From NCBI GenBank assembly GCA_050433985.1, contig JBNPWE010000026.1, forward strand, positions 1 to 27,416: 27,416 bases of DNA. Reading direction: 5' to 3'. The notes beneath the pieces were generated by a model. It saw only the letters and a program-made list of their open reading frames with translations. It made no database searches and was not told where the DNA came from. Shown here in pieces: positions 21,466 to 27,416 of the stretch; the first letter of the stretch is position 1, and every line of letters begins with the position of its first letter. Origin of the DNA: JACIYW01 sp014359745 (GTDB lineage Bacteria; Pseudomonadota; Alphaproteobacteria; Rhodobacterales; Rhodobacteraceae). Both the position numbers and the translations under genes were made by a program.

Positions 21466-22434
21466 TCAGGACAGGGCTTGCGACAGACGCGCCCATTCCG
21501 CGGGGGTTCCGGGCAGGCCGAGGCGGATCCAATGGGGCGAATAGGGGAAGATCCGGCTCCAGATTTGGGCGCGGGCAAGGCGGTCGCGCGCGGCCCCGGC
21601 ATCCGGCGTGACATAGCTGCGAAACAGATGCGTTCCACCCAGCAGCGACCAGTCGGCGCGCGCAGCCAATGTATCGAGTTGCCTGGTCTCCTGCGTCAGC
21701 CGCGCCACGGTGGCGCGATGCCAGTCGCGATCACGCAATGCGGCGCGTCCGATCTGCAGCGCCGGCCCAGAGACCGGCCACGGACCGGCCAGATCGGCCA
21801 GCCGCGCCACGCTGTCGTGATCGCCAAATGCAAAGCCGAGCCGCAGGCCCGCAAGCCCCCAGAACTTGCCGAAAGAGCGCAGAACGATCAGATTTCCCCC
21901 GCTCGCAAGCGGCCCGGACCGGGCCGCCAGGGACAGCTCGGGCACCGGGTCGGCAAAGCTTTCATCGACGACGAGCCGCGCGACATCGGGGGCAAGATCG
22001 CACAGGCTTTGATGGGTGTGATGGCGCCCGTCGGGATTGTTGGGATTGACGACGACAGCCAGATCGGCCCCGGCGAGATCGGCCAGCGTGGCGACTTCTT
22101 GCACCTGCCAGCCCTGTGCGCGCAGCGCCGCGCCATGTTCGTTATAGGTGGGGCCAAGGATGCGCGCGCGCCCCGGCGGATCGATCTGCGGGATCAGCTG
22201 GATCGCCTGTTGCGCCCCTGCCAATGCGACACAGGGGGCATCGCTGGCAAAAGCGCGCGCGGCCTCCGTCAGCAGGGCGGATTTCGCGGCTTGCGTGGGC
22301 AGATCGGTCCAGACCGTCAGGGGCAGCTCAGGCACGGGCCAGGGCTGGCGGTTGATGCCGGTGGACAGGTCGATCCAATCGTTGCCGCCCCAGAGCGCCC
22401 GTGCATGGTCGATATTTCCGCCGTGATCGCGCAT
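21466..22434 (-). CDS. cobC: Threonine-phosphate decarboxylase-like enzyme, CobC
   Basis: CobC (Salmonella CobD equivalent) is a PLP enzyme that makes (R)-1-amino-2-propanol O-2-phosphate from L-threonine phosphate. The 322-residue protein begins MRDHGGNIDHARALWGG. It has the class I/II aminotransferase features VVVNPNNPDGR (127-137), LVVDESFADPVPELS (154-168) and the PLP lysine at 190 in VLRSFGKFWGLAGLRLGF. The start at 22434 shares one base with the cobD stop (TGATG). The upstream frame lies inside cobD. It is last in bluF-bluE-cobD-cobC, which makes and attaches the aminopropanol arm. Its stop TGA abuts the cobQ TGA in the palindrome TGATCA. Confidence 0.93.
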   Translation of the reverse strand: MRDHGGNIDHARALWGGNDWIDLSTGINRQPWPVPELPLTVWTDLPTQAAKSALLTEAARAFASDAPCVALAGAQQAIQLIPQIDPPGRARILGPTYNEHGAALRAQGWQVQEVATLADLAGADLAVVVNPNNPDGRHHTHQSLCDLAPDVARLVVDESFADPVPELSLAARSGPLASGGNLIVLRSFGKFWGLAGLRLGFAFGDHDSVARLADLAGPWPVSGPALQIGRAALRDRDWHRATVARLTQETRQLDTLAARADWSLLGGTHLFRSYVTPDAGAARDRLARAQIWSRIFPYSPHWIRLGLPGTPAEWARLSQALS

Positions 22435-23381
22435 CAGAGACCCCAGATCGCCAGCGCGACAAGCGCCAGGCCAAGCGCACCCAATCCCATGGCCCGCCGA
22501 TAAAGTGCAAGCCCCCTGCGCAGATCTCCCGCGCCGGGATCGCATGCGGTGGCGTTGAGCCAAGGCTCCTGCGCGATATGATCGCCATAGATGCGCGGCC
22601 CCGACAGGCGGATATCAAGCGCGCCCGCCATGGCCGCCTCGGGCCAGCCAGCATTGGGCGAGCGATGCGCGCGCGCATCGCGCGCCATGACGCGCAGCGC
22701 CCTTGCGCCGCCCCGCCCCGCAGCCAGCGCAAACAGCACCCCGCTGAGGCGCGCGGGGATCAGGTTCACCAGATCGTCGATGCGCGCCGAGGCCCGGCCG
22801 AAGGACTCGTGGCGCGCCGTGCGATGCCCGATCATCGAATCCAGCGTGTTGATCGCCTTGTAGGCCGCGATGCCGGGCAGCCCCGCGACCGCCCCCCAGA
22901 AGAGCGGCGCGATGATCCCGTCCGAGCTGTTCTCGGCCAGGCTTTCCAGCGCCGCGCGGCTGATCCCGGCCGCGTCGAGCTGCGCGGGATCACGCCCGAC
23001 GATCATCGACAGCGCCTTGCGCGCCTTGGGCAGATCGGCGGCGCGCAGGGGGGTGGCGACGGCGGCAACATGTTCATGCATCGCGCGCAACGCCACCAGC
23101 GGCCATGCCAGCACGCCGCCAAGCACAACCCCCAGCCAGCCCTCGGGCAGCGCGGCTTGCAGCGCACCCCCGCACAGCGTGGCCAGTGCGATCACCAGCA
23201 GCGCGGCCAAGGCGCCGCGTTTCTGCCGCCCCGGTCCCGCATGGTTCAGGCGCCGCTCAAGGTCAGAGATCACCGCGCCGAGCCAGGTCACGGGATGTCC
23301 GATCCGGCGAAACAGCGCGTCCGGCCAGCCAATCGCCAGATCGAGCGCCATCGCGACCAGCATCATTGCGGCAAAATTCAC
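22434..23381 (-). CDS. cobD: Adenosylcobinamide-phosphate synthase, CobD/CbiB
   Basis: CobD (CbiB) condenses adenosylcobyric acid with aminopropanol phosphate in the inner membrane. The 315-residue protein has ALDLAIGWPDALFRRIGHPV (12-31) and SDLERRLN at the N-terminus, then a hydrophobic pair near 57-95. The conserved central part is LESLAENSSDGIIAPLFWG, GLPGIAAYKAINTLDSM and NLIPARLSG. Near the C-terminus are RSPNAGWPEAAMAGALDI and a final membrane helix. Its start overlaps the bluE stop as ATGA, and its stop overlaps cobC. Confidence 0.95.
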   Translation of the reverse strand: MNFAAMMLVAMALDLAIGWPDALFRRIGHPVTWLGAVISDLERRLNHAGPGRQKRGALAALLVIALATLCGGALQAALPEGWLGVVLGGVLAWPLVALRAMHEHVAAVATPLRAADLPKARKALSMIVGRDPAQLDAAGISRAALESLAENSSDGIIAPLFWGAVAGLPGIAAYKAINTLDSMIGHRTARHESFGRASARIDDLVNLIPARLSGVLFALAAGRGGARALRVMARDARAHRSPNAGWPEAAMAGALDIRLSGPRIYGDHIAQEPWLNATACDPGAGDLRRGLALYRRAMGLGALGLALVALAIWGL

Positions 23382-24175
23382 CGCTCCCCTCCGCGAAATC
23401 GCACCAGCGCGCGCAGACCCGCCGCGCGCAGCGCATCATGCGCGCCACGCGGCACGGTGCCGGGGGCGAAAATCAGGCCGCGCGCCGCCCCGGTATGGGC
23501 GCGCAGCCAGCCCAACGCGCCCAGATCGCGCGCCAGTCCGGGTGTCGGATCACCGGCCGGGCCGCGCATCGCCTGACAGCGCGCGGCGCTTTCGCTTGCC
23601 AGCGTCGCGACATCGCGCAGATTGCGCGCCTGCATCCAGGGCGCGATCAGATCGGCAATATCGGGAAAGGCCTGATCCTGCGGATCTGTCCAGGTCGGAC
23701 CGCCCAGAAACCCGCCCAGGATTTCGTAGCGGGGCAAGGCGGGCAGCTCTGCCAGTCGCACGCCGAGGCGCGAAGCCCAGAGCAGACGCGAGGGCGCATC
23801 AAAGGCCAGGGGGTCCGAGGCCCCCTCGAAGGCGACGCAGGCGCGCGCCAGATCGTGCGGCGTGCCCTGCCACCCGGCCAGCCGCGCCAGCGCCACCAGC
23901 CGCGCGCTCGACACCCCCGTGCCAAAACCGAGTTTCGAGCGCGCGCGCATCCCCACCACCCCGCGCAAGCGCAGCCCGAGGGTGGCCAGGAAATGCCGCG
24001 CCTCTTGTGCGCTCAGGCCGACGGCGTGCAGGCGCAATCCCTGTGGCGCGGGGCGATGCCACAAGCTGACGTCAAGCGCCGCGCAGGGCAGCGTGATAAG
24101 GGCAACCGGCCCGTCGGGGCCAATCCGGCCCTGCATCCACTCGCCGAAATGGCCCGCGACATGCAGCTCTGTCAT
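23378..24175 (-). CDS. bluE: Probable L-threonine kinase, BluE/PduX-like
   Basis: This 265-residue GHMP-type kinase matches BluE of Rhodobacter, functionally like PduX. It phosphorylates L-threonine to feed CobC. MTELHVAGHFGEWMQGRIG at the N-terminus is typical. The ATP loop KLGFGTGVSSA (81-91) is the GHMP motif, and EGASDPLAFDAPSRLLWAS follows. The start at 24175 overlaps the bluF stop as ATGA, so the frame upstream to 24406 is unlikely. Placed directly before cobD and cobC, it gives the aminopropanol-arm steps in order. Confidence 0.87.
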   Translation of the reverse strand: MTELHVAGHFGEWMQGRIGPDGPVALITLPCAALDVSLWHRPAPQGLRLHAVGLSAQEARHFLATLGLRLRGVVGMRARSKLGFGTGVSSARLVALARLAGWQGTPHDLARACVAFEGASDPLAFDAPSRLLWASRLGVRLAELPALPRYEILGGFLGGPTWTDPQDQAFPDIADLIAPWMQARNLRDVATLASESAARCQAMRGPAGDPTPGLARDLGALGWLRAHTGAARGLIFAPGTVPRGAHDALRAAGLRALVRFRGGER

Positions 24176-24762
24176 TGCGTGCCGTGGCATTGCGCGTCCT
24201 GATTGACGCAGGCCACGGACCAGCCCGCGCCGCCGGTCGCGATGAGGCGCGTGATCGAGAGCGGGGCCACCTGGAAGGCAAGCGCCGCCAGGATCGACCC
24301 CAGCGCATGAGCCAGCCCCGCGCGCACCACCCCGGCATGCGCGATCACCGCAATCCGTCCGCCCTGCTCGCCCAGCTCTGCCAACGCGGGGCGCACCCGC
24401 GTACAAAGATCGTCAAAACTCTCGCCGCCCGGCGGGCGATGCGTGGCCAGATCAGGCGTGGAAAGCGGGCCGAGATCGGGCAGATCGACATAGGCGACGC
24501 CTTCCCATGCGCCGAAATCCTGCTCCCAGAGGCGCGCATCCTGCTGCACCTTTTGATCGGGCCACAGCGCCCCCGCCGTTTGCAGGCAGCGCCGCGCCGG
24601 GCTGGCAACCAGCCGCACGGGACCGATGTGCGCACGCAGCGCCGCCAGCACCTCGGGGGGCGGGATGCGCGCGCCCACATCGCGCCGCCCGGCCAGACGA
24701 CCGCCATCATGTGCCGGGGCATGACGGATCAGAATCAGCTCGGTCCCGGCGCTGGCGTGCAT
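24172..24762 (-). CDS. bluF: Histidine phosphatase family protein, BluF-like
   Basis: This 196-residue protein has the histidine phosphatase (phosphoglycerate mutase) fold: the phosphohistidine at 14 in LILIRHAPAHDGG, SPARRCLQTA (54-63), WEQDFGAWEG (79-88) and the second histidine 142 in VIAHAGVVRAGL. In this context it corresponds to BluF, probably an alpha-ribazole-5'-phosphate phosphatase, like Salmonella CobC. The substrate is inferred. It is the first gene of the bluF-bluE-cobD-cobC operon and is divergent from cobU across 80 bp. Confidence 0.82.
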   Translation of the reverse strand: MHASAGTELILIRHAPAHDGGRLAGRRDVGARIPPPEVLAALRAHIGPVRLVASPARRCLQTAGALWPDQKVQQDARLWEQDFGAWEGVAYVDLPDLGPLSTPDLATHRPPGGESFDDLCTRVRPALAELGEQGGRIAVIAHAGVVRAGLAHALGSILAALAFQVAPLSITRLIATGGAGWSVACVNQDAQCHGTQ

Positions 24763-24842
24763 GGTTGCATTGTCCCTTTCTCACTCGCGCCGTTTCTGCT
24801 TTATCGACGGGCGAGGAACAAGAGGCAGGGTGCAGATCGACA
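24763..24842. promoter_or_regulatory. Divergent intergenic region of bluF and cobU
   Basis: These 80 bases must hold both promoters for bluF (left) and cobU (right). For the plus strand, TTTCTC (24777-24782) and TTTATC (24800-24805) with a 17-bp spacer are a possible match. For the minus strand TTGTTC is the best -35-like site. Neither is strong. No riboswitch motif is present, unlike the two B12-controlled leaders. Confidence 0.35.
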
Positions 24843-25346
24843 ATGGCGCGCGTAGTTCTGATCACCGGCGGGGCACGTTCCGGCAAGAGCATGCTGGCCG
24901 AACAGCGCACGTTGCAGGCGGGATCTGTCGCACATTACATCGCCACCGCGCAGGCCTTCGATTCGGAAATGGCGGCGCGCATTGCAACACATCGTGACCG
25001 GCGCGGCCCGGAATGGCGTACCCATGAGGCGCCGCTTGATCTGCTTGGGGCGCTATGCGCCACCGATGATGCCCCCCGTCTGGTCGATTGCCTGACATTG
25101 TGGCTGAGCAACCTGATGCTGGCCGAACTGGACTGGCAGAGCCGGGCGCGCGAGATGATCGCCGCCCTGCCGGTGCTGCGTCAGCCGGTCGTATTCGTCA
25201 GCAACGAGGTGGGGATGGGGATCGTGCCGGACAATCCCCTCGCACGGGCCTTTCGCGATGCGGCGGGCACACTTAACCAATGGATCGCCGCCCATGCCGA
25301 CGAGGTGATCCTGTCTGTCTCCGGCCTGCCACTGAAAGTGAAATAA
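24843..25346 (+). CDS. cobU: Adenosylcobinamide kinase / adenosylcobinamide-phosphate guanylyltransferase (CobU; CobP in Pseudomonas naming)
   Basis: This bifunctional enzyme phosphorylates adenosylcobinamide and then transfers GMP from GTP. The 167-residue protein has the P-loop ITGGARSGKS (7-16), the probable guanylated histidine 50 in RIATHRDRRG, and VDCLTLWLSNLML followed by VFVSNEVGMGIVP. Length is normal. The ATG at 24843 begins the domain; the ribosome-binding site is weak. It leads a three-gene operon, with cobT 3 bases farther on. Confidence 0.94.
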   Translation: MARVVLITGGARSGKSMLAEQRTLQAGSVAHYIATAQAFDSEMAARIATHRDRRGPEWRTHEAPLDLLGALCATDDAPRLVDCLTLWLSNLMLAELDWQSRAREMIAALPVLRQPVVFVSNEVGMGIVPDNPLARAFRDAAGTLNQWIAAHADEVILSVSGLPLKVK

Positions 25347-25349
25347 TCC

Positions 25350-26354
25350 ATGAAGATCACTAGCGTGTTCGAGATCGCAACGCTTGCCGATCACCTGCCC
25401 GCAGCCGATGCGGCCATGCAGGAAGGCGCGCGCGCCCATCAGAACGCGCTGACCAAGCCCCCCGGCTCGCTGGGGCGTCTTGAAGAGTTGGCGATCTTCA
25501 TGGCGGGCTGGCGCGCCAATGCGCGCCCCGAGATCACCACGGCCCAAGCCCTTGTCTTTGCGGGCAATCACGGCGTCTGTGCGCAGGGTGTTAACCCCTA
25601 TCCGCAGGAAGTCACCGCGCAGATGGTGGCGAATTTCGAGCATGGCGGAGCGGCGATCAACCAGCTTTGCCGGGCCAATGGCGCGGATTTGCGCGTGATC
25701 GCGCTGGATCTGGACCGCCCGACCGCCGATTTCACCCAAGGCCCCGCGATGACCGAGGCCGAAACGCTTGATGCGATCAATCGCGGCGCGGCAGCGGTCG
25801 ATCCGGGGGCGGATGTCGTGATCCTGGGCGAGATGGGCATCGGCAATTCCACCATAGCCGCGGCTCTTGCCAGCGCGCTGTTCAAGGGCACGCCTGCCGA
25901 TTGGGTCGGGCCGGGCACCGGCGCGGATGCGGCAGGGCTGGCGCGCAAGATCGCGGCGATCACCACCGGGCTAGCCCTGCATGGCGCAAAGTCCCCGATG
26001 GAAATTCTGGCCGCGCTTGGCGGTCGCGAACAGGCCGCGATCTGCGGTGCGGTGCTGGCCGCGCGGGCGCAGCGCACTCCGGTGATCCTCGACGGGTTCA
26101 TCTGCACCTCGGCGGCGGCGACGCTTTATGCCGCCGATCCGCGCCTGCTCGATCATTGTCTTGTCGGGCATGTGTCGGCAGAGCCGGGCCATCGTCGTCT
26201 GCTCGACGCGATCGACAAGCGCGCCGTGCTGGAATTCGACATGCGGCTGGGCGAGGGTTCAGGCGCGGCGCTGGCGCTTGGTATCCTGCGCTCTGCGTTG
26301 GCGTGCCATAACGGCATGGCAACCTTTGCCCAGGCCGGGATCAGCGAAGCATGA
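25350..26354 (+). CDS. cobT: Nicotinate-nucleotide-dimethylbenzimidazole phosphoribosyltransferase (CobT; CobU in Pseudomonas naming)
   Basis: The enzyme moves ribose phosphate from nicotinate mononucleotide to 5,6-dimethylbenzimidazole, forming alpha-ribazole phosphate. The 334-residue protein has LTKPPGSLGRLEELA (34-48), VFAGNHGVCAQGV (69-81), LGEMGIGNSTIAAAL (159-173) and the catalytic glutamate 302 in MRLGEGSGAALAL. It is not the chelatase CobT. The stop overlaps the cobS start as ATGA. The lower-ligand synthase BluB is not in the window. Confidence 0.96.
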   Translation: MKITSVFEIATLADHLPAADAAMQEGARAHQNALTKPPGSLGRLEELAIFMAGWRANARPEITTAQALVFAGNHGVCAQGVNPYPQEVTAQMVANFEHGGAAINQLCRANGADLRVIALDLDRPTADFTQGPAMTEAETLDAINRGAAAVDPGADVVILGEMGIGNSTIAAALASALFKGTPADWVGPGTGADAAGLARKIAAITTGLALHGAKSPMEILAALGGREQAAICGAVLAARAQRTPVILDGFICTSAAATLYAADPRLLDHCLVGHVSAEPGHRRLLDAIDKRAVLEFDMRLGEGSGAALALGILRSALACHNGMATFAQAGISEA

Positions 26355-27103
26355 CCCTGCGCGAGGCGCATCTCGCCCTTGTGCTGATGACGCGGCTGCC
26401 CCTGCCCCCGCTGGCAGAGCCGGTCCCCGCGATCGGCCGCGCCGCCTGGGCCTTTGCGCTGGTCGGGCTGGTGGTGGGGGCGCTGGCGGCTGCGGTGCTG
26501 CTCGTTCTGCTGGGTCTGGGGCTGCCGCCGACGCTGGCGGCGGGGGGGGCGCTGGTGGCGCAGATCCTGCTGACGGGCGCGCTGCATGAAGACGGGCTGG
26601 CCGATATGAGCGACGGGATCTGGGGCGGGCAGGACCGGGCACGCCGCCTCGAGATCATGCGCGACAGCCGGATCGGCAGCTATGGCACGCTGGCGCTGAT
26701 CCTGTCGGTCGGGCTGCGCTGGCAGGCGCTGGCGGTGCTGGCCTTGCATCCGGCGCTTGCCGGCATGGCGATCATCACCATCGCGATGAGCAGCCGCGCC
26801 TGCATCACCCTTGCGCAGGCCGCCCTGCCCGCCGCGCGTCCCGACGGTCTGGGCCAAAGCGCGTCGGGGGTTGACCGCTTGACGGTGGTCGTGGCGCTGG
26901 TCCTGGGGCTTGCCCCGGTGCTGATGCTGGTCCTTGCATCAGGATCACCCGCCCCCCTGCTGATCCTGCCGATTCAGGGGCTGGCCCTGTTCGCCGTCGC
27001 GCGGCTTGCACTGCGCCGCCTTGGCGGTCAGACCGGAGATGTACTGGGTGCAACCCAGCAACTTACCGAGGTCGTCGGGTTGCTTGCGGTGGTGGCGCAT
27101 TGA
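26351..27103 (+). CDS. cobS: Adenosylcobinamide-GDP ribazoletransferase (CobS; CobV in Pseudomonas naming)
   Basis: This integral membrane enzyme joins adenosylcobinamide-GDP with alpha-ribazole (phosphate) to complete cobalamin. The 250-residue protein carries the CDP-alcohol-transferase-like motif ALHEDGLADMSDGIWGG (77-93), then RRLEIMRDSRIGSYG (98-112). Several hydrophobic helices follow (about 36-60, 62-75, 115-150, 180-215). Its family motif GATQQLTEVVGLLA is at the C-terminus. It is not the chelatase CobS. It overlaps cobT by four bases and is last in the operon. Confidence 0.95.
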   Translation: MTLREAHLALVLMTRLPLPPLAEPVPAIGRAAWAFALVGLVVGALAAAVLLVLLGLGLPPTLAAGGALVAQILLTGALHEDGLADMSDGIWGGQDRARRLEIMRDSRIGSYGTLALILSVGLRWQALAVLALHPALAGMAIITIAMSSRACITLAQAALPAARPDGLGQSASGVDRLTVVVALVLGLAPVLMLVLASGSPAPLLILPIQGLALFAVARLALRRLGGQTGDVLGATQQLTEVVGLLAVVAH

Positions 27104-27157
27104 ACTGGCCCAGGCTGCGCCTGCATTCGCCGCTGGGTCCAATGCGCGCGGGCCAGT
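27104..27157. repeat. Inverted repeat directly after the cobS stop
   Basis: ACTGGCCC (27104-27111) and GGGCCAGT (27150-27157) are perfect 8-bp arms separated by 38 bases, starting one base after the cobS stop codon. It could form a stem in the cobS 3' end. No T run follows, so a simple intrinsic terminator is not shown. Confidence 0.35.
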
Positions 27158-27202
27158 CGGTTGCGCAGTCGGCGCGACTGGCGGGATCTACCGTTCCGAA
27201 AA

Positions 27203-27228
27203 GCGTCGCTACCGCGTTCAAGCGACGC
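27203..27228. repeat. Inverted repeat between convergent cobS and the right-edge gene
   Basis: GCGTCGCT (27203-27210) and AGCGACGC (27221-27228) form a perfect 8-bp stem with a 10-base loop. It lies in the 170-bp gap between two convergent genes and could serve as a two-way terminator, though no T run follows on either strand. Nothing else is seen in the gap. Confidence 0.4.
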
Positions 27229-27273
27229 GCCGGCGCGGGCCGTTCCGGCCAGAAATGCAGCGATGACATAACC

Positions 27274-27414
27274 TTATGATTTTACCCCGGCTTTCCCCGG
27301 CCAGCTCTCGCGCACCCAGCCCTCGAAGGCCCCCGCCGCTTTGCCGGCGAGATGCGCCTGCCGGGGCTCTCCTGCCTCGTCCGCGCCGAAACAAGTGTCG
27401 AGGTCAGGGGCGCA
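27274..27414 (-). CDS. C-terminal fragment of an unidentified gene
   Basis: The minus-strand frame from the right edge reads CAPDLDTCFGADEAGE, then HLAGKAAGAFEGWVRE, and ends GKAGVKS with TAA at 27276-27274. The composition is protein-like and the frame ends just before a non-coding gap, so it is probably the end of a real gene that continues past the window. I cannot name the family from 46 residues. It is convergent with cobS. Confidence 0.55.
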   Translation of the reverse strand, partial: CAPDLDTCFGADEAGEPRQAHLAGKAAGAFEGWVRESWPGKAGVKS

Positions 27415-27416
27415 AT

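Noticed and set aside
27063..27269. 68-residue minus-strand ORF between cobS and the right-edge gene
   Set aside because: It overlaps the end of cobS, its AAGG lies only 2 bases before the ATG, and the residue mix looks non-coding.
1..27416. CRISPR array, tRNA, rRNA, prophage, toxin-antitoxin or defence genes
   Set aside because: No regularly spaced repeats, no tRNA-like cloverleaf and no such proteins were seen. Apart from the mobile remnants all genes belong to cobalamin synthesis.

Overview
The window is a GC-rich alphaproteobacterial chromosome segment, most probably from a member of the Rhodobacteraceae. That family-level guess rests on the aerobic cob gene set, the DUF1636-cobW-cobN run, the bluE/bluF pair and a palindromic intergenic element that I associate with this family. 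About 23 kb is an almost complete aerobic (late cobalt insertion) adenosylcobalamin pathway. The first 4 kb is decayed mobile DNA.

Layout. Positions 1-3642 hold a Tn3-family transposon remnant: a resolvase gene that loses its C-terminal end, a divergent transposase gene broken by an in-frame amber codon and by a 5-bp duplication, and one 38-bp terminal inverted repeat. The repeat abuts a truncated IS630-type transposase gene (3643-3930), into which the transposon appears to have jumped. From 4011 to 18802 the minus strand carries, in transcription order: DUF1636, cobW, cobN, cobG, cobH, cobI, cobJ, (cobK on the opposite strand), cobL, cobE, cobM, cobB, cobA, cbiM, cobF. The plus strand then carries cobO, a 31-codon ORF and cobQ (19168-21465). 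The minus-strand operon bluF-bluE-cobD-cobC follows (24762-21466). The plus-strand operon cobU-cobT-cobS (24843-27103) makes the lower ligand and joins it to the ring. The C-terminus of an unidentified minus-strand gene reaches the right edge.

How it works together. CobA, I, G, J, M, F, K, L and H convert uroporphyrinogen III to hydrogenobyrinate. CobB amidates the a and c side chains. CobN is the large subunit of the cobaltochelatase; its partners CobS/CobT of the chelatase are not here. CobO adenosylates and CobQ amidates. CobC, CobD, BluE and probably BluF supply and attach the aminopropanol arm. CobU, CobT and CobS (CobP, CobU and CobV in Pseudomonas denitrificans naming) activate cobinamide, make alpha-ribazole phosphate and complete the coenzyme. 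CbiM imports cobalt.

Regulation is visible. Two cobalamin riboswitches on the minus strand precede cbiM and DUF1636-cobW-cobN. Each has a well-placed promoter whose predicted start falls at the riboswitch 5' end, and the two promoters share an identical 11-bp spacer segment in the same register. The cbiM leader has a hairpin directly against its Shine-Dalgarno sequence with a possible kissing-loop partner. The DUF1636 leader has a long hairpin that would bury its Shine-Dalgarno sequence. The genes are very tightly packed, with many ATGA and TGATG junctions, a divergent pair sharing one CATG as both start codons, and a convergent pair whose stop codons meet in TGATCA. I see no CRISPR array, tRNA or rRNA, and no clearly new multi-gene system. 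The most novel material is regulatory and architectural.
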